Source of the DNA: Solidesulfovibrio sp.
Lineage (GTDB): Bacteria > Desulfobacterota > Desulfovibrionia > Desulfovibrionales > Desulfovibrionaceae
Direction of reading: 5' to 3'
DNA: 64,000 nucleotides
Assembly (NCBI RefSeq): GCF_038562415.1
Contig: NZ_JBCFBA010000011.1
Span: 80,236 to 144,235 of the forward strand
The position numbers were made by a program, and so were the translations under genes. How positions within the stretch are numbered: position 1 is the stretch's first letter; every line of letters starts with the position of its first letter. Below the pieces are notes generated by a model, which ran no database searches, was not told the origin of the DNA, and saw nothing but the letters and a program-made list of their open reading frames with translations. Below, in pieces: positions 54,481-64,000 of the stretch.

Positions 54481-57018
54481 ATGGAAAAACCAGCCCCCCC
54501 CGTCAGCGTCCAGCTCCCCGTATCCGGCATGCATTGCGCCGCCTGCTCGGCCCGCATCGAACGGGTGCTCGCCGCCACGCCCGGCGTCCACGAGGCCGCG
54601 GTCAACCTGGCCGACGCCAGTTTGCGCCTGCGTTACGATCCGGAAAGCATCACCCTCGACGCCATCGGCGCCCGGCTGGCCGACCTCGGCTTCGGCCTCG
54701 GCCCGCCGCCGCCAACCGACACCACCGTCCACCTGGCCATCGGCGGCATGCACTGCGCCGCCTGCTCCTCGCGCATCGAGCGCGTCACGCGCAAACTCCC
54801 GGGCATGCGCGCCGCCGACGTGAACCTGGCCGACGCCACCGGCACCTTCACCTTCGACCCCATGGCGCTTTCGCGCCGGGAGCTGCGCCGGGCCATCGCC
54901 GACCTGGGCTTCGACGCCACGCCCCTCACCGCCGGGACAAGCCCGTTCACCGCCCGCCAGCAGGCGGCCGCCGACGAACTGGCCCGCCAAAAGCGCGCCC
55001 TCGTGCCGGCCCTGGGCCTGGCCGCCCTGCTCCTGCTGCTCTCCATGGGCCACATGCTGGGCCTGCCCCTGCCCCATTTCCTGCACCCCGACGTCGCGCC
55101 CGCCACCTTCGCCCTGGCCCAGTTGGCCCTGACCGCCCCCATCGTCTGGATCGGCCGGCGCTTCTACCGCGACGGCATCCCGGCGCTTTTGCGCGGCGGC
55201 CCCAACATGGACAGCCTGGTGGCCATGGGCACGGGCGCCGCCCTGGCCTACAGCCTGGCGGGCCTCGTCCTGATCCTGGCCGGCTCCGACCCCGTGGCCC
55301 GGGCCATGGACCTCTATTTCGAATCGGCCGGCGTGCTGCTGGCCATGATCAGCCTCGGCAAGTACCTGGAAGCCTCGGCCAAGCTCAAGACCTCGGGCGC
55401 CATCGCGGCGCTCATGCGCCTGGCCCCGGACACGGCCACCCTGGTGCGCGGCGGCGGCCACGAAACCGTGCCCGTGGAAGAAGTCGAGGTGGGCGACATG
55501 CTCCTCGTGCGCCCCGGCGAGCGCGTGCCCGTGGACGGCGAGGTGGCGGAGGGGACCTCCCGCGTGGACGAGTCCATGCTCACCGGCGAGCCCCTGCCCG
55601 TGGCCAAGGCCCCCGGCGACAGCCTGTCCGGCGGCACGCAAAACACCACCGGCGCGCTGGTCATGCGGGCCACCCGCGTGGGCGAGGACACCACGCTTTC
55701 GCGCATCGTGGCCCTCGTGCGCCAGGCGCAAGGCTCCAAGGCTCCCATCGCCAACCTGGCCGACACCGTGAGCTTTTATTTCGTGCCCACGGTCATGGCC
55801 GTGGCCGTCGTGGCCTTTTGCGGCTGGTACTTCCTGGGCGGGGCCGGCTTTTCCTTTTCGTTGCGCATCTTCGTGGCCGTCATGGTCATCGCCTGCCCCT
55901 GCGCCATGGGCCTGGCCGTGCCCACCTCCATCATGGTCGGCATGGGGCGCGGCGCCCGCCTGGGCATCCTGGTCAAATCCGGCGCCGCCCTGCAAACCGC
56001 CGGCGACGTGGGCCTGGTCGTCTTCGACAAGACCGGCACGCTCACCCACGGCAAGCCGGAACTGACGGACATCGCCCCGGCCCCAGGCCGCGACGCCGAC
56101 CAACTGCTTGCCCTGGCCGCGGCGGCCGAGGTCCGCTCGGAACATCCCCTGGCCCGGGCCGTGGTCGCGGCGACAGAAGCCAAGGGCCTGCCCCTGCCGG
56201 CGCCCGAGGCCTTCGAGGCCCATCCCGGCCGGGGCGTGGCCGCCCGGGTGGACGGCCGGGCCGTGCTCGTGGGCACGGCCGCCTTCCTGGCCGAACAGGG
56301 CATTCCCGCCGACCCGGCCGGCGAGGCCGACGAGACCCGCCTGGCCGAGGCGGGCAAGACCGCCATCCGCGTGGCCGTGGACGGGACCTCCGCCGGCACC
56401 CTGGCCGTGGCCGACAGCCCCCGGCCCGAGGCCGCCGCCGTGGTCGCCGCCCTGGCCGAGGCCGGCGTTGCCGTGGCCATGCTCACCGGCGACGACGAAC
56501 GCACGGCCGCGGCCGTGGCCCGCACCCTCGGCATCGAAACGGTCATCGCCCGGGTGCTGCCCGAGCGCAAGGCGGCGGAAATCGCACGCTTCAGGCAGAC
56601 CGGACGCAAGGTGGCCATGGTCGGCGACGGCATCAACGACGCCCCGGCCCTGGCCGAGGCCGACCTCGGCATGGCCATGGGTTCGGGCATCGACGTGGCC
56701 GTGGAATCGGGCGACGTGGTGCTCATGCGCAACGACCTGCGCGGCGTGCCGGCCGCGCTGGAGTTGTCCCGGGCCGTGATCGCCAACATCAAGCAGAACC
56801 TCTTCTGGGCCTTCGCCTTCAATACCATCGGCATCCCGGTGGCCGCCGGGGTGCTCCACGTCTTCGGCGGACCGACGCTAAGCCCTATGATCGCCGGCGC
56901 GGCCATGGCGCTGAGCTCGTTTACGGTGGTGACCAACGCCTTGCGGCTGCGCTTTTTCACACCGCGGGTGATCGTGGAGGCAGGCGGCGCCAGCGCCAGG
57001 AGCCCGAATCCCGACTAA
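54481..57018 (+). CDS. copA: Copper-exporting P1B-type ATPase with two metal-binding domains
   Basis: The 845-residue pump has two heavy-metal-binding domains ([14 protein letters not shown] near 17 and [14 protein letters not shown] near 93). Membrane helices, the TGE phosphatase loop (MLTGEPLPV), the transport motif CPC in [14 protein letters not shown], the phosphorylation motif DKTGTLTHG and the hinge [16 protein letters not shown] follow. These define Cu(I)-type CopA exporters. The start lacks a strong ribosome-binding site; ATG 54481 is preferred over a TTG two codons earlier. A hairpin overlaps the stop codon. Confidence 0.92.
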   Translation: MEKPAPPVSVQLPVSGMHCAACSARIERVLAATPGVHEAAVNLADASLRLRYDPESITLDAIGARLADLGFGLGPPPPTDTTVHLAIGGMHCAACSSRIERVTRKLPGMRAADVNLADATGTFTFDPMALSRRELRRAIADLGFDATPLTAGTSPFTARQQAAADELARQKRALVPALGLAALLLLLSMGHMLGLPLPHFLHPDVAPATFALAQLALTAPIVWIGRRFYRDGIPALLRGGPNMDSLVAMGTGAALAYSLAGLVLILAGSDPVARAMDLYFESAGVLLAMISLGKYLEASAKLKTSGAIAALMRLAPDTATLVRGGGHETVPVEEVEVGDMLLVRPGERVPVDGEVAEGTSRVDESMLTGEPLPVAKAPGDSLSGGTQNTTGALVMRATRVGEDTTLSRIVALVRQAQGSKAPIANLADTVSFYFVPTVMAVAVVAFCGWYFLGGAGFSFSLRIFVAVMVIACPCAMGLAVPTSIMVGMGRGARLGILVKSGAALQTAGDVGLVVFDKTGTLTHGKPELTDIAPAPGRDADQLLALAAAAEVRSEHPLARAVVAATEAKGLPLPAPEAFEAHPGRGVAARVDGRAVLVGTAAFLAEQGIPADPAGEADETRLAEAGKTAIRVAVDGTSAGTLAVADSPRPEAAAVVAALAEAGVAVAMLTGDDERTAAAVARTLGIETVIARVLPERKAAEIARFRQTGRKVAMVGDGINDAPALAEADLGMAMGSGIDVAVESGDVVLMRNDLRGVPAALELSRAVIANIKQNLFWAFAFNTIGIPVAAGVLHVFGGPTLSPMIAGAAMALSSFTVVTNALRLRFFTPRVIVEAGGASARSPNPD

Positions 57019-57040
57019 ACATGAACAAATAATTCATGTT
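57018..57040 (+). terminator. Hairpin overlapping the copA stop codon
   Basis: AACATGAA and TTCATGTT form perfect 8-base arms around a 7-base loop, starting on the last base of the stop codon. A partial T-run (TAATTTTT) follows, so it may terminate copA transcription, though the stem is AT-rich. Confidence 0.45.
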
Positions 57041-57068
57041 CTTGTAATTTTTCAACTTCTGAAAAACA

Positions 57069-57097
57069 TTGCCCCCTTGCCCGAGGTAGTCTACATA
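57069..57097 (+). promoter_or_regulatory. Promoter of the LysM-TPR gene
   Basis: TTGCCC (57069-57074), a 17-base spacer and TACATA (57092-57097) lie 66 bases before the ATG, in a locally AT-rich stretch. Confidence 0.5.
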
Positions 57098-57162
57098 AAA
57101 GCCTTCGGTTTCGCTGCCGCCATCCGGCTCCGCTTCAACCCTGCCAGCGCTAAGGTGGTGCT

Positions 57163-58521
57163 ATGCCTCGATTGTCTCGTCTCTGTCTCGCCCTATGCTG
57201 CGTAAGCCTGCTCGCCACCGCCGGCCCCGACGCCACCTGGGCGTATACCGTACAAGCCGGCGACACCCCGCTGACCATCGCGAAAAAACACAACATATCC
57301 CTCGATGACTTGATGAAGGCCAACAAGGGCCTCAAGCCCAACAAGATGAAGGTCGGCGACACGTTGACGATCCCCGGGGGCACGCCGGGCAAGGCCGAAA
57401 AAAAGGAACCGGCCAAGGAAACGAAGAAGGACAAGGCCGACAAGAAATCCGAAGCGACCTCGGCCAAGGAACGCGCCGCCGAGGCCAGGGACCGCAGCCA
57501 GGAAAAGGAGCACAAGGCCCCCGCGACCAAGGGCGGCGGGCATTATGCCGTCAAAAAAGGCGACACCCTGGGCTCCATCGCCAGCAAGCACGGCGTGTCC
57601 GTGGACGACCTGCTCAAGGCCAACGGGCTCAAGCACAGCAGCACCTTGAAGATCGGCCAGGAACTGACCCTGCCCGGCGGCGCCCCGGCGGCCAAGCCGG
57701 AAGCGGCGGAAAAACCCGCGGCCAAATCCCACAAGGCCCCGGAACCCGAAGAGCGCACCACCACCTACACCGCCCACCGCAAGGACACCGTGGATTCGGT
57801 GGCCCGCAAATTTCGCACAAGCCCCAAGGAACTGGCCCGCCTCAACCCGGACATGGGCAAGAAGCTGCATTCCGGCCAGAAGCTGGTCGTGCCGGCCAAG
57901 GCCGCCCCGGCCGAGGAAGCCGAGGAGGCGCCGGTGCGGGCCAAGCCGTCCAAGGCCGCCCCGGTGATCGAGGAGCCCGAAACCGCCGCTCCCGAGCGGC
58001 CGGCCAAGGCCGCCCGGACGCCCGATCCGGCCGAGGCCACGCCGTCGCTGCCCGACAGCAAGGAAACCGCCGACGCCGAATCGTCGTTCGAGAAAGGCAT
58101 CGAGTTCGGCAAGCAAAACAAGTTCCAGAAGGCGGTGGAGAGCTTCGACAAGGCCATCAAGCTCAATCCCAACCGGGCCGATTATTACGCCAGCCGGGGA
58201 CACGCCAACTACTACCTCAAGCAGTACCCCAAGGCCATCGACGACTACACCAAGGCCATCGAGAAAAACCCCAATTTCGCCCTGGCCTACTCCATGCGGG
58301 GCTTAAGCCGCACCCGGTCCGGCCGCTATCCCCAAGCCATCGAGGACTTCAACAAGGCCATCAGCTTCGGCCCCAACGAGGCCGACTATTACAAGGGCCG
58401 GGGGTTCACCTACCTGCACCTCAAGCAGTACGGCCCCATGTGCCAGGACTACCAGAAATCCTGCACCCTGGGCGATTGCGAATTGCTGGAGAGCGCCAAG
58501 AAGGAAAAACTCTGCCAGTAG
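57163..58521 (+). CDS. Exported LysM (three copies) and TPR repeat protein
   Basis: The 452-residue protein has a signal peptide (about 1-28, hydrophobic LCLALCCVSLLATA). It has three LysM domains (YTVQAGDTPLTIAKKHNIS near 29, YAVKKGDTLGSIASKHGVS near 127, YTAHRKDTVDSVARKFRTS near 203) joined by Lys/Glu/Ala-rich linkers. The C-terminal half contains tandem TPRs (about 300-440). LysM binds peptidoglycan, and TPRs bind proteins, so it is probably a periplasmic wall-anchored adaptor. It stands alone with its own promoter and a strong terminator. Confidence 0.85.
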   Translation: MPRLSRLCLALCCVSLLATAGPDATWAYTVQAGDTPLTIAKKHNISLDDLMKANKGLKPNKMKVGDTLTIPGGTPGKAEKKEPAKETKKDKADKKSEATSAKERAAEARDRSQEKEHKAPATKGGGHYAVKKGDTLGSIASKHGVSVDDLLKANGLKHSSTLKIGQELTLPGGAPAAKPEAAEKPAAKSHKAPEPEERTTTYTAHRKDTVDSVARKFRTSPKELARLNPDMGKKLHSGQKLVVPAKAAPAEEAEEAPVRAKPSKAAPVIEEPETAAPERPAKAARTPDPAEATPSLPDSKETADAESSFEKGIEFGKQNKFQKAVESFDKAIKLNPNRADYYASRGHANYYLKQYPKAIDDYTKAIEKNPNFALAYSMRGLSRTRSGRYPQAIEDFNKAISFGPNEADYYKGRGFTYLHLKQYGPMCQDYQKSCTLGDCELLESAKKEKLCQ

Positions 58522-58552
58522 CCGCCCCGCCGCCCCTCTGGCCAGCCTCGCG

Positions 58553-58581
58553 AAGTCCCCGCCCCGGCGGGGACTTTTTTT
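58553..58581 (+). terminator. Rho-independent terminator of the LysM-TPR gene
   Basis: AAGTCCCCG pairs with CGGGGACTT around a 6-base loop, followed by five further T residues (to 58581). It lies 32 bases after the stop codon. Confidence 0.88.
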
Positions 58582-58750
58582 GCGCTCCGTGGCCGCGTTG
58601 GGGGAAGCCCGGCCTCCGGAGGGGGGAACGGACCGAGCGCCGCCCGGGCTTGCCGCCGAACCGCGCCCAGGGATGACGGCGGCACCGGCCTGGGACGCCG
58701 GCTGGCCTCGGCCAGCCGGCCCCGGCGGCCGGCCGAGGGCGGCCGGCCGC

Positions 58751-58784
58751 GAAAAAGCCCCCCGGCGAGCGATCGCCGGGGGGC
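58751..58784 (-). terminator. Rho-independent terminator of glnN
   Basis: A 12-base perfect stem (GCCCCCCGGCGA and its complement) with a 4-base loop is followed on the minus strand by a run of five T. It lies about 45 bases after the glnN stop. The remaining sequence between this and the previous terminator (58582-58750) is GC-rich with no gene. Confidence 0.85.
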
Positions 58785-58827
58785 GCATCCGACCGCTCCG
58801 GGGGAAGCGGCCAAGGGGACATCCGCC

Positions 58828-61008
58828 CTAGCGGATGAACAGCATCTCCTGGTAGCTCGGCAGGGACCACAGGTCGTCGGCCACCACGGATTCCAGGGCG
58901 TCGGCCACGGCGCGGACCTCGTTCATGGCCGGCAGCACGGTGCAGCACATGTACTTGGCCTCGGCCAGGCTGCCCTCGGCGCTGTGCTCGAGAATCTTCT
59001 CGAGCTCGGCCACCTTGGCCTGCAGGTCGCGCAGCTTGGCGGTGACGCACTCCAGGGTGGTCATCTTGAAGTCGTGGCCGATGGCCTTGAGGTTGGCGCA
59101 GGTCCTGGCCAGCTCGCCCTGATACCGCATGGCGGCCGGGAAGATGATGGTCTTGGCCATGCGCACGACCAGGGCGGCCTCGGTCTGCAGGGTCTTGACG
59201 TACTGCTCGAGGTAGATCTCCTCGCGGGACTTGAGCTCGGCCTCGCTGAAGACGCCGTAGGTGGTGCACAGCTTGACCACCTCGGGGCTGGTGAGCACGG
59301 GCAGGGCGTCGGGCGTGGTTTTGAGGTTGGGCAGGCCGCGCTTTTCGGCTTCGGCGTGCCACTTCTCGCAGTAGCCGTCGCCGTTGAAGACCACGGCGTC
59401 GTGTTCCTTGATGATTTCCTGGATCACGGTCTGGACGGCGGCGTTGAGCTTGGACGCGTCGCCGCCGGTGGCCGCTTCGAGCTTGGTGGCGATGTAGTCC
59501 AGGGACTCGGCCATCATGGTGTTCAGCGCCACCTGGGAGCCGGCGATGGACTGGCAGGAGCCCACGGCGCGGAACTCGAAGCGGTTGCCGGTGAAGGCGA
59601 AGGGGCTGGTGCGGTTGCGGTCGCCCGGATCCATGGGCAGCGGCGGCAGGGTGTCGACGCCGATGTTCATGACGCCCTTCTGCTTGGAGCCCTCGATCTT
59701 GCCCTTCTTGATCTGCTCGAACACGTCGGTGAGCTGCTCGCCGAGGTAGACCGACATGATGGCCGGCGGGGCCTCGTTGGCGCCCAGGCGATGGTCGTTG
59801 GACGGCGTGGCCACCGTGGCCCGCAGGAAGGCGCCGAACTTGTGCACGGCGCGGATGGCGGCGGCGCAGAAGACCAGGAACTGGGCGTTCTCGTGGGGGG
59901 TGTCGCCCGGATCGTAGAGGCTGCCCAGTTCGGCGTTGCCGATGGAGTAGTTGAGGTGCTTGCCGGAACCGTTGATGCCGGCGAAGGGCTTTTCGTGCAG
60001 CAGGCAGATGAGGCCGTAGCGCTTGGCCACGGTGCGAAGCACCGTCATGACCATCTGGTTGTGGTCGGTGGCCAGGTTGCCGGCCTCGTAGATCGGGGCG
60101 ATCTCGAACTGGCTGGGGGCCACTTCGTTGTGGCGGGTCTTGACCGGCACGCCGAGCTTGTACAGTTCGCGCTCGACTTCCATCATGAAGGACAGGACGC
60201 GGCGGGGAATGACGCCGAAGTACTGGTCCTCGAACTCCTGGCCCTTGGCCGATTTGGCGCCGAACAGGGTGCGGCCGGCGATGAGCAGGTCGGGGCGGGA
60301 GAACACGAAGTTGCGGTCGATGAGGAAATATTCCTGCTCGGGGCCGGCGTAGGAGACGACGGGCAGCTTGGTCGCGGCGCCGAAGAGCTTCAGGATGCGC
60401 TGGGCCTGCTTGTTGAGCGCCTGGTTGGAGCGCAAAAGCGGGGTCTTCTTGTCCAGGGCCTCGCCGGTCCAGGAGACGAAGGCCGTGGGGATGCACAGGA
60501 AGGTGCCGTTGGGGTTTTCCAGGATGTAGGCGGGGCTGGTCACGTCCCAGGCGGTGTAGCCGCGGGCTTCGAAGGTGGTGCGCAGGCCGCCGGAGGGGAA
60601 GGACGAGGCGTCGGGTTCGCCCTGGATCAGCATCTTGCCGGAGAACTCGGCCACGGCGCCGCCCTTGCCGTCGGGCACCAGGAAGGCGTCGTGCTTTTCG
60701 GCGGTCAGGCCCGTGAGCGGGTAGAACACGTGGGTGAAGTGGGTGGCCCCGCGTTCGATGGCCCAGTCCTTCATGGCGTTGGCCACGGTGTCGGCGATGG
60801 AGGGATCGAGCTTCTGGCCCAGTTCGATGGTCTTTTTCAGCGACTTGTAGACGGCCTTGGGCAGGCGCTCCTGCATGACCTTGTCGCTGAAGACATTGCA
60901 GCCGAAGACCTCGGTGGGTTTGGTCTCGCTGAAGTTCAGGGGGGCATGCGACGGCTTGTAATTGATGATGGCCGAAATCGCGTCCAGCCGAGCCTTGATT
61001 CCGCTCAT
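58828..61008 (-). CDS. glnN: Type III glutamine synthetase
   Basis: The 726-residue product matches the long GSIII form: [84 protein letters not shown] and [18 protein letters not shown], all glutamine synthetase active-site motifs. It makes glutamine from glutamate, ammonia and ATP. GAGGA lies 4 bases before the ATG at 61008. GSIII is not controlled by adenylylation at the usual tyrosine. It is monocistronic with its own terminator, 415 bases after the MerR-like gene. Confidence 0.93.
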   Translation of the reverse strand: MSGIKARLDAISAIINYKPSHAPLNFSETKPTEVFGCNVFSDKVMQERLPKAVYKSLKKTIELGQKLDPSIADTVANAMKDWAIERGATHFTHVFYPLTGLTAEKHDAFLVPDGKGGAVAEFSGKMLIQGEPDASSFPSGGLRTTFEARGYTAWDVTSPAYILENPNGTFLCIPTAFVSWTGEALDKKTPLLRSNQALNKQAQRILKLFGAATKLPVVSYAGPEQEYFLIDRNFVFSRPDLLIAGRTLFGAKSAKGQEFEDQYFGVIPRRVLSFMMEVERELYKLGVPVKTRHNEVAPSQFEIAPIYEAGNLATDHNQMVMTVLRTVAKRYGLICLLHEKPFAGINGSGKHLNYSIGNAELGSLYDPGDTPHENAQFLVFCAAAIRAVHKFGAFLRATVATPSNDHRLGANEAPPAIMSVYLGEQLTDVFEQIKKGKIEGSKQKGVMNIGVDTLPPLPMDPGDRNRTSPFAFTGNRFEFRAVGSCQSIAGSQVALNTMMAESLDYIATKLEAATGGDASKLNAAVQTVIQEIIKEHDAVVFNGDGYCEKWHAEAEKRGLPNLKTTPDALPVLTSPEVVKLCTTYGVFSEAELKSREEIYLEQYVKTLQTEAALVVRMAKTIIFPAAMRYQGELARTCANLKAIGHDFKMTTLECVTAKLRDLQAKVAELEKILEHSAEGSLAEAKYMCCTVLPAMNEVRAVADALESVVADDLWSLPSYQEMLFIR

Positions 61009-61423
61009 AGGGTCCTCTTGCATTGGTGTTGAACAGGTTACACGTCGGGGGGCCGCTCCCCGCCCGGCCGTCCGGGTCCCGCGCCGGCCGCCGGCCGGCA
61101 GGGAGCCGAAAATGACGATAGGGCGACGCCCGGTCCCCGTGCCGCCCGCCCGGGACACGCTTCCATGTCCCGGCGCGGCCGGCGAAATCGAAATTTTTCC
61201 GCCTCTCGCCACGCGGCCAAGTCTCTCTCCACGGCCGCCTGCGAACTCCCAATAATGTAAAATCCGCGACACGTCCATAGCCAATCGGCAACACGCGGCC
61301 GCGCCAGTCCGCTTCGCGCACCGCGCCAATGACGCGGCACAGCAGCCACGGACGCGGAACAATGAAAAAATCGTAATGTTCCCGGAACAAACATGTCGCT
61401 ATCGACCAGGCCCCGGGCGAGCA
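61009..61423. promoter_or_regulatory. Leader region of glnN with a TGTTCC-centred palindrome
   Basis: This gap contains no supported gene. It has AT-rich patches around 61185-61200, 61250-61262 and 61360-61380, suitable for promoters on the minus strand. TGTTCCCGGAACA at 61377-61389 is a perfect palindrome with 5-base arms and 3-base spacer. It differs in spacing from the AcoR-type sites, so I do not group it with them. No clear sigma-54 element was found. Confidence 0.4.
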
Positions 61424-61735
61424 TCATGTCACGGGCGGGTCGTCAAGCAGACACCGGATGGCCTTGAGTTCGTCGTAGACCTGGCGCAGGACCGACACGT
61501 CGCGCCCGGCGTCGGCCAGGCGGCGCCGGGCGCCGTCGATGGTGAGCTTTTCCTCGTACAGCAGGGCCTTGATGCGGGTGACGAGGTCGAGGTGTTCGTC
61601 GGTGTAGAGCCGCTGCCCTTTTTTCGTGCGCACGGGCGCAAGCTGCGGGAACTCCGTTTCCCAAAACCGCAGCACGAACGGCTTGAGCCCCGTCAGACTG
61701 GCGACTTCGCCGATCTTGTAGGTCCTTTGCAGCAT
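61424..61735 (-). CDS. MerR-family regulator, short form
   Basis: The 103-residue protein has the MerR winged-helix start, YKIGEVASLTGLKPFVLRFWE, then TKKGQRLYTDEHLDLVTRIKALLYEEKLTIDGAR and a short coiled-coil. There is no C-terminal effector domain or metal-binding cysteine. Members like this often act as small DNA-binding regulators. It lies upstream of glnN on the same strand and could control it or an unlinked gene. Confidence 0.85.
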   Translation of the reverse strand: MLQRTYKIGEVASLTGLKPFVLRFWETEFPQLAPVRTKKGQRLYTDEHLDLVTRIKALLYEEKLTIDGARRRLADAGRDVSVLRQVYDELKAIRCLLDDPPVT

Positions 61736-61978
61736 GGCGCCTCAAAATGCGCCAAGCCGCCCCCCCGGTCAAGCCCGGCGCCGGGTCCGGGCCGCGCCGT
61801 CACCGGCTTGTCGCGAAATCGTTTCCCGGACTCGCGCCCGCAAGGGTTATCTGGTATGCGGGACCCGGATCCGTCCGCCCGTCGCGGCCGGCCCGGGCCG
61901 AGGGCCTGTCGCCCCGCCCGCCCACCAACCTCGGCCCGACGGCGCACCCGCCGGACCGGGCCGTGAGGAGTACCCGCC

Positions 61979-62800
61979 ATGGCCACCATCACCATCCAGG
62001 ATAGTGTCACCCTGTATTATAAGGATTGGGGCACCGGGCAGCCGGTGGTCTTCAGCCACGGCTGGCCGCTGTGCGCCGACGCCTTCGAGGACCAGATGTT
62101 CTTCCTGGCCCAGCACGGCCTCCGGGCCGTCGCCCACGACCGCCGGGGCCACGGCCGCTCCAGCCAACCCTTTACCGGCAACGACCTCGACACCTACGCC
62201 GACGACCTGGCCGCGCTGCTCACGGCCCTCGACCTCAAGGACGCCGTGCTTGTCGGCCATTCCACCGGCGGCGGCGAGGTCGTGCGCTACCTGGGACGCC
62301 ACGGCTCGGCCCGGGTGGCCAAGATCGTGCTCATCGGCGCCATCCCGCCCCTGATGCTCCAGACGCCGGCCAACCCCGGCGGCCTGCCCATGGCGGTCTT
62401 CGACGGCATCCGCGAAGGCGTGCGCAAGGACCGCTCCCGGTTCTTCAAGGACCTGACCCTGCCGTTTTACGGCTACAACCGGCCCGGGGCGGACGTGTCC
62501 GAGGGCGTGCGCGAGGACTTCTGGCGCCAGGGCATGCTGGCCGGCTTCCCGGCCGCCTACTTCTGCATCAAGGCCTTCTCGGAAACCGACCTGACCGAGG
62601 ACCTCAAGAAAATCGACGTGCCGACACTGTTCCTGCATGGCGACGACGACCAGATCGTGCCCATCGACGCCTCGGCCCGCGCCGCCATCAAACTCGTCAA
62701 AAACGCCGTGCTCAAGGAATACCCCGGCGGTTCCCACGGCATCTGCACCACGCAAAAGGACCAGGTCAACACCGACCTGCTGGCTTTCATCCAAAGCTAG
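61979..62800 (+). CDS. Alpha/beta hydrolase, non-heme chloroperoxidase-like
   Basis: The 273-residue hydrolase has an oxyanion motif VVFSHGWPL, the nucleophile Ser in [13 protein letters not shown], the Asp in [10 protein letters not shown] and the His in [10 protein letters not shown], a complete triad. It is close to the group named non-heme chloroperoxidases, mostly esterases with perhydrolase side activity. GAGGAG precedes the ATG. It stands alone with a strong terminator at 62821. The natural substrate is unknown. Confidence 0.85.
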   Translation: MATITIQDSVTLYYKDWGTGQPVVFSHGWPLCADAFEDQMFFLAQHGLRAVAHDRRGHGRSSQPFTGNDLDTYADDLAALLTALDLKDAVLVGHSTGGGEVVRYLGRHGSARVAKIVLIGAIPPLMLQTPANPGGLPMAVFDGIREGVRKDRSRFFKDLTLPFYGYNRPGADVSEGVREDFWRQGMLAGFPAAYFCIKAFSETDLTEDLKKIDVPTLFLHGDDDQIVPIDASARAAIKLVKNAVLKEYPGGSHGICTTQKDQVNTDLLAFIQS

Positions 62801-62820
62801 CCCCACCCCCCCAACGCAAA

Positions 62821-62857
62821 AAAGCCCCGATGCGCCGGCATCGGGGCTTTCGTTTTT
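62821..62857. terminator. Bidirectional terminator between hydrolase and DMT transporter genes
   Basis: AAAGCCCCGATG pairs with CATCGGGGCTTT around a 6-base loop. A T-run follows on the plus strand (62853-62857) and the A-run before the stem gives a T-run on the minus strand. It lies between the convergent genes. Confidence 0.88.
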
Positions 62858-62879
62858 CCCGTCGGGTCGCATGCCCCCG

Positions 62880-63776
62880 TCAGGCCGCCGCCTTGCGCCT
62901 CGGCCACAACTGCGAGGCCAGCATGCCGGCGAACATCAGGGCGCAGCCGAACAGGCCCCGCGCGCCGAGCGACTCATGGAGGACCAACGCCCCGCCGATG
63001 GCGGCGAACACCGTCTCGAAACTGAGCAGAATGGCGGCATGGGTCGGATTGGCGTCGCGCTGGGCCACCACCTGCAAGGTGTAGGCAAGGCCCACCGAAA
63101 GCAGGCCGCCATAGAGGATGGCCCAGGCCGCGCCCCGTACCCCCTCCCAGGACAGCTCCTCGAAGGCCAGGGCGCAGGCCAGGCTCAGGGCCGAGCAGAC
63201 CACGTACTGGGCCATGGCCAGGGGCAAGGCCCGGGTGCGCGGCGACAGCCAGCCGATGACCAGCACATGGCCGGCCCAGAAAAAGGCGCCCACAAGTTCC
63301 AGCCCGTCACCCGGGGCCAGGGTGAACTGTTCGGTCACGGACAGGAAATACAGGCCCACGGCCGCGGCCACCGCGCCCACCATGTCGCTCCGGGCCGGCC
63401 GCTGGCCGATGAAATAGCCCAGCATCGGCACCAGCACGACGTAGAGCCCGGTAATGAAACCCGCCTTGCCGGCCGTGGTGTATTTGAGCCCCACCTGCTG
63501 CAGGGCCGCCCCGGCAAAGAGCACCGTGCCGGCGATGAGCCCGCCCAGCCAGGGGAACCCCGGATTGCCGCCGGCCAGAAACGGGGCGGGCGGCGGATAG
63601 CGCATCGACCGGACGGCCAAGGGCGCCAGCACCATCGCCCCGAGCGCGAACCGGATGCCGTTGAAGGCCATGGGGCCCATGTGGTCCATGCCGATACGCT
63701 GGGCCACGAAGGCGAATCCCCAGATCAAGGCGGTAATCAAACACAGGATATCCGCCCGAATCGCCGCGTTGCGCAC
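62880..63776 (-). CDS. EamA/DMT-superfamily transporter
   Basis: The 298-residue protein has ten hydrophobic helices in two EamA repeats (for example ILCLITALIWGFAFVAQRIGM and GGLLSVGLAYTLQVVAQRDA). GTG 63776 is chosen because AAGGAGGT lies 6 bases upstream; a longer frame from 63806 has no such site. The family exports amino acids, nucleosides or other metabolites. The substrate is not predictable. Confidence 0.82.
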   Translation of the reverse strand: MRNAAIRADILCLITALIWGFAFVAQRIGMDHMGPMAFNGIRFALGAMVLAPLAVRSMRYPPPAPFLAGGNPGFPWLGGLIAGTVLFAGAALQQVGLKYTTAGKAGFITGLYVVLVPMLGYFIGQRPARSDMVGAVAAAVGLYFLSVTEQFTLAPGDGLELVGAFFWAGHVLVIGWLSPRTRALPLAMAQYVVCSALSLACALAFEELSWEGVRGAAWAILYGGLLSVGLAYTLQVVAQRDANPTHAAILLSFETVFAAIGGALVLHESLGARGLFGCALMFAGMLASQLWPRRKAAA

Positions 63777-63828
63777 GTGCACACCTCCTTCGAGACATCG
63801 GTTCACGACCGGAGAATGCCTCCGGCGG

Positions 63829-63873
63829 CCAGGGCGCTGCCCTGGACCCGCCGGGGGGCGTCACGCCCCCCGG
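63829..63873. repeat. Paired GC-rich hairpins, likely dispersed intergenic repeat
   Basis: Two adjacent hairpins are present: CCAGGGC/GCCCTGG (63829-63845) and CCGGGGGGCG/CGCCCCCCGG (63851-63873), followed by further G/C runs. This style of sequence is common as repeated intergenic elements in high-GC deltaproteobacteria. That it is repeated elsewhere in this genome is inferred. Confidence 0.45.
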
Positions 63874-63960
63874 ACCCCCCGTCCGGCGTCGGCGGGCGGA
63901 CGGGGCGACGGTCACCGGTCGGGCCGTCCAGTGCGGGGCGAAGATGCGAGGCCGGAATTG

Positions 63961-64000
63961 CGCCTTCGATGCCGCCGCTGACGCGGCAGGCTCGAAGGCG
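63961..64000. repeat. Long inverted repeat at the window end
   Basis: CGCCTTCGA-TGCCGC (63961-63975) pairs with GCGGCA (63983-63988) and TCGAAGGCG (63992-64000), giving a 15-base stem with a 3-base bulge. It reaches the last base of the window, so it may extend beyond. It could be a terminator for a gene to the right or part of a repeat. Confidence 0.45.

Noticed and set aside
53820..57032. Plus-strand open frame of 1070 codons across the tRNA and copA
   Set aside because: Shadow of copA in another frame, Arg/Pro-rich, and it would overlap tRNA-Pro.
61377..61389. Fifth AcoR-type site before glnN
   Set aside because: Arms match, but the spacer is 3 bases rather than 7, and no sigma-54 promoter follows.

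Overview
The window is about two thirds G+C, tightly packed, and has the gene content of an anaerobic deltaproteobacterium, most like a Desulfovibrio/Solidesulfovibrio-type sulfate reducer. The signs are an 11-heme cytochrome fused to a NarI-like membrane domain, a DsrK/HdrD-like iron-sulfur protein, a sulfide-type Thi4 thiazole synthase, type III glutamine synthetase and a large chemotaxis operon with HEAT and ParA proteins. The genus is an inference; no rRNA is present.

Positions 1-4861 (mostly minus strand): the start of a glycerol-3-phosphate dehydrogenase gene, a SorC-family regulator with a recognisable promoter and operator, a lower-GC radical SAM-TPR gene, and an AcoR-type sigma-54 activator. 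Positions 5205-27523 (all plus strand) are the heart of the window: a 2,3-butanediol/acetoin oxidation locus. It encodes acetoin dehydrogenase (E1 alpha, E1 beta, two E2 paralogues, E3), the accessory proteins AcoX, Lin0512-type and DUF6506-type, and two butanediol dehydrogenases of different families. It also carries its own cofactor supply: ThiC and a Thi4-type enzyme for TPP, and two separate lipoate-assembly routes. One route is a LipB-LipA fusion. The other is a lipoate ligase-DUF116 fusion with a LipT-like flavoprotein and a LipS1/LipS2-like radical SAM pair. Between the two routes lie a lipoyl H-like protein, a DsrK/HdrD-like protein and the cytochrome c-b fusion. I propose that these three form a lipoyl-linked electron-transfer module feeding electrons from acetoin oxidation into the membrane or periplasm.

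Four copies of the inverted repeat TGTTC-N7-GAACA lie upstream of the aco operon (two), thiC (one) and the budC operon (one). Clear -24/-12 promoters follow at 5092 and 11822. This suggests that one AcoR-type activator switches on catabolism, cofactor synthesis and electron transfer together.

Positions 27576-31458 hold an orphan ABC ATPase with eroded motifs and a multi-PAS hybrid histidine kinase. Positions 31677-43575 (minus) are a surface-glycan cluster: UDP-sugar dehydrogenase, two aminotransferases, acetyltransferase, epimerase, GT2, sulfotransferase, methyltransferase, deacetylase-like protein and a GT39-like membrane protein. Positions 43717-53649 (minus) hold a quinone reductase-like gene and a che operon (cheB, HEAT protein, cheR, parA, cheW, cheY, cheA). 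The right end carries tRNA-Pro(CGG), a copper P-type ATPase, a LysM-TPR protein, type III glutamine synthetase, a MerR-like regulator, an alpha/beta hydrolase, a DMT transporter and terminal hairpin repeats. No CRISPR array, insertion sequence, phage gene or rRNA was seen.
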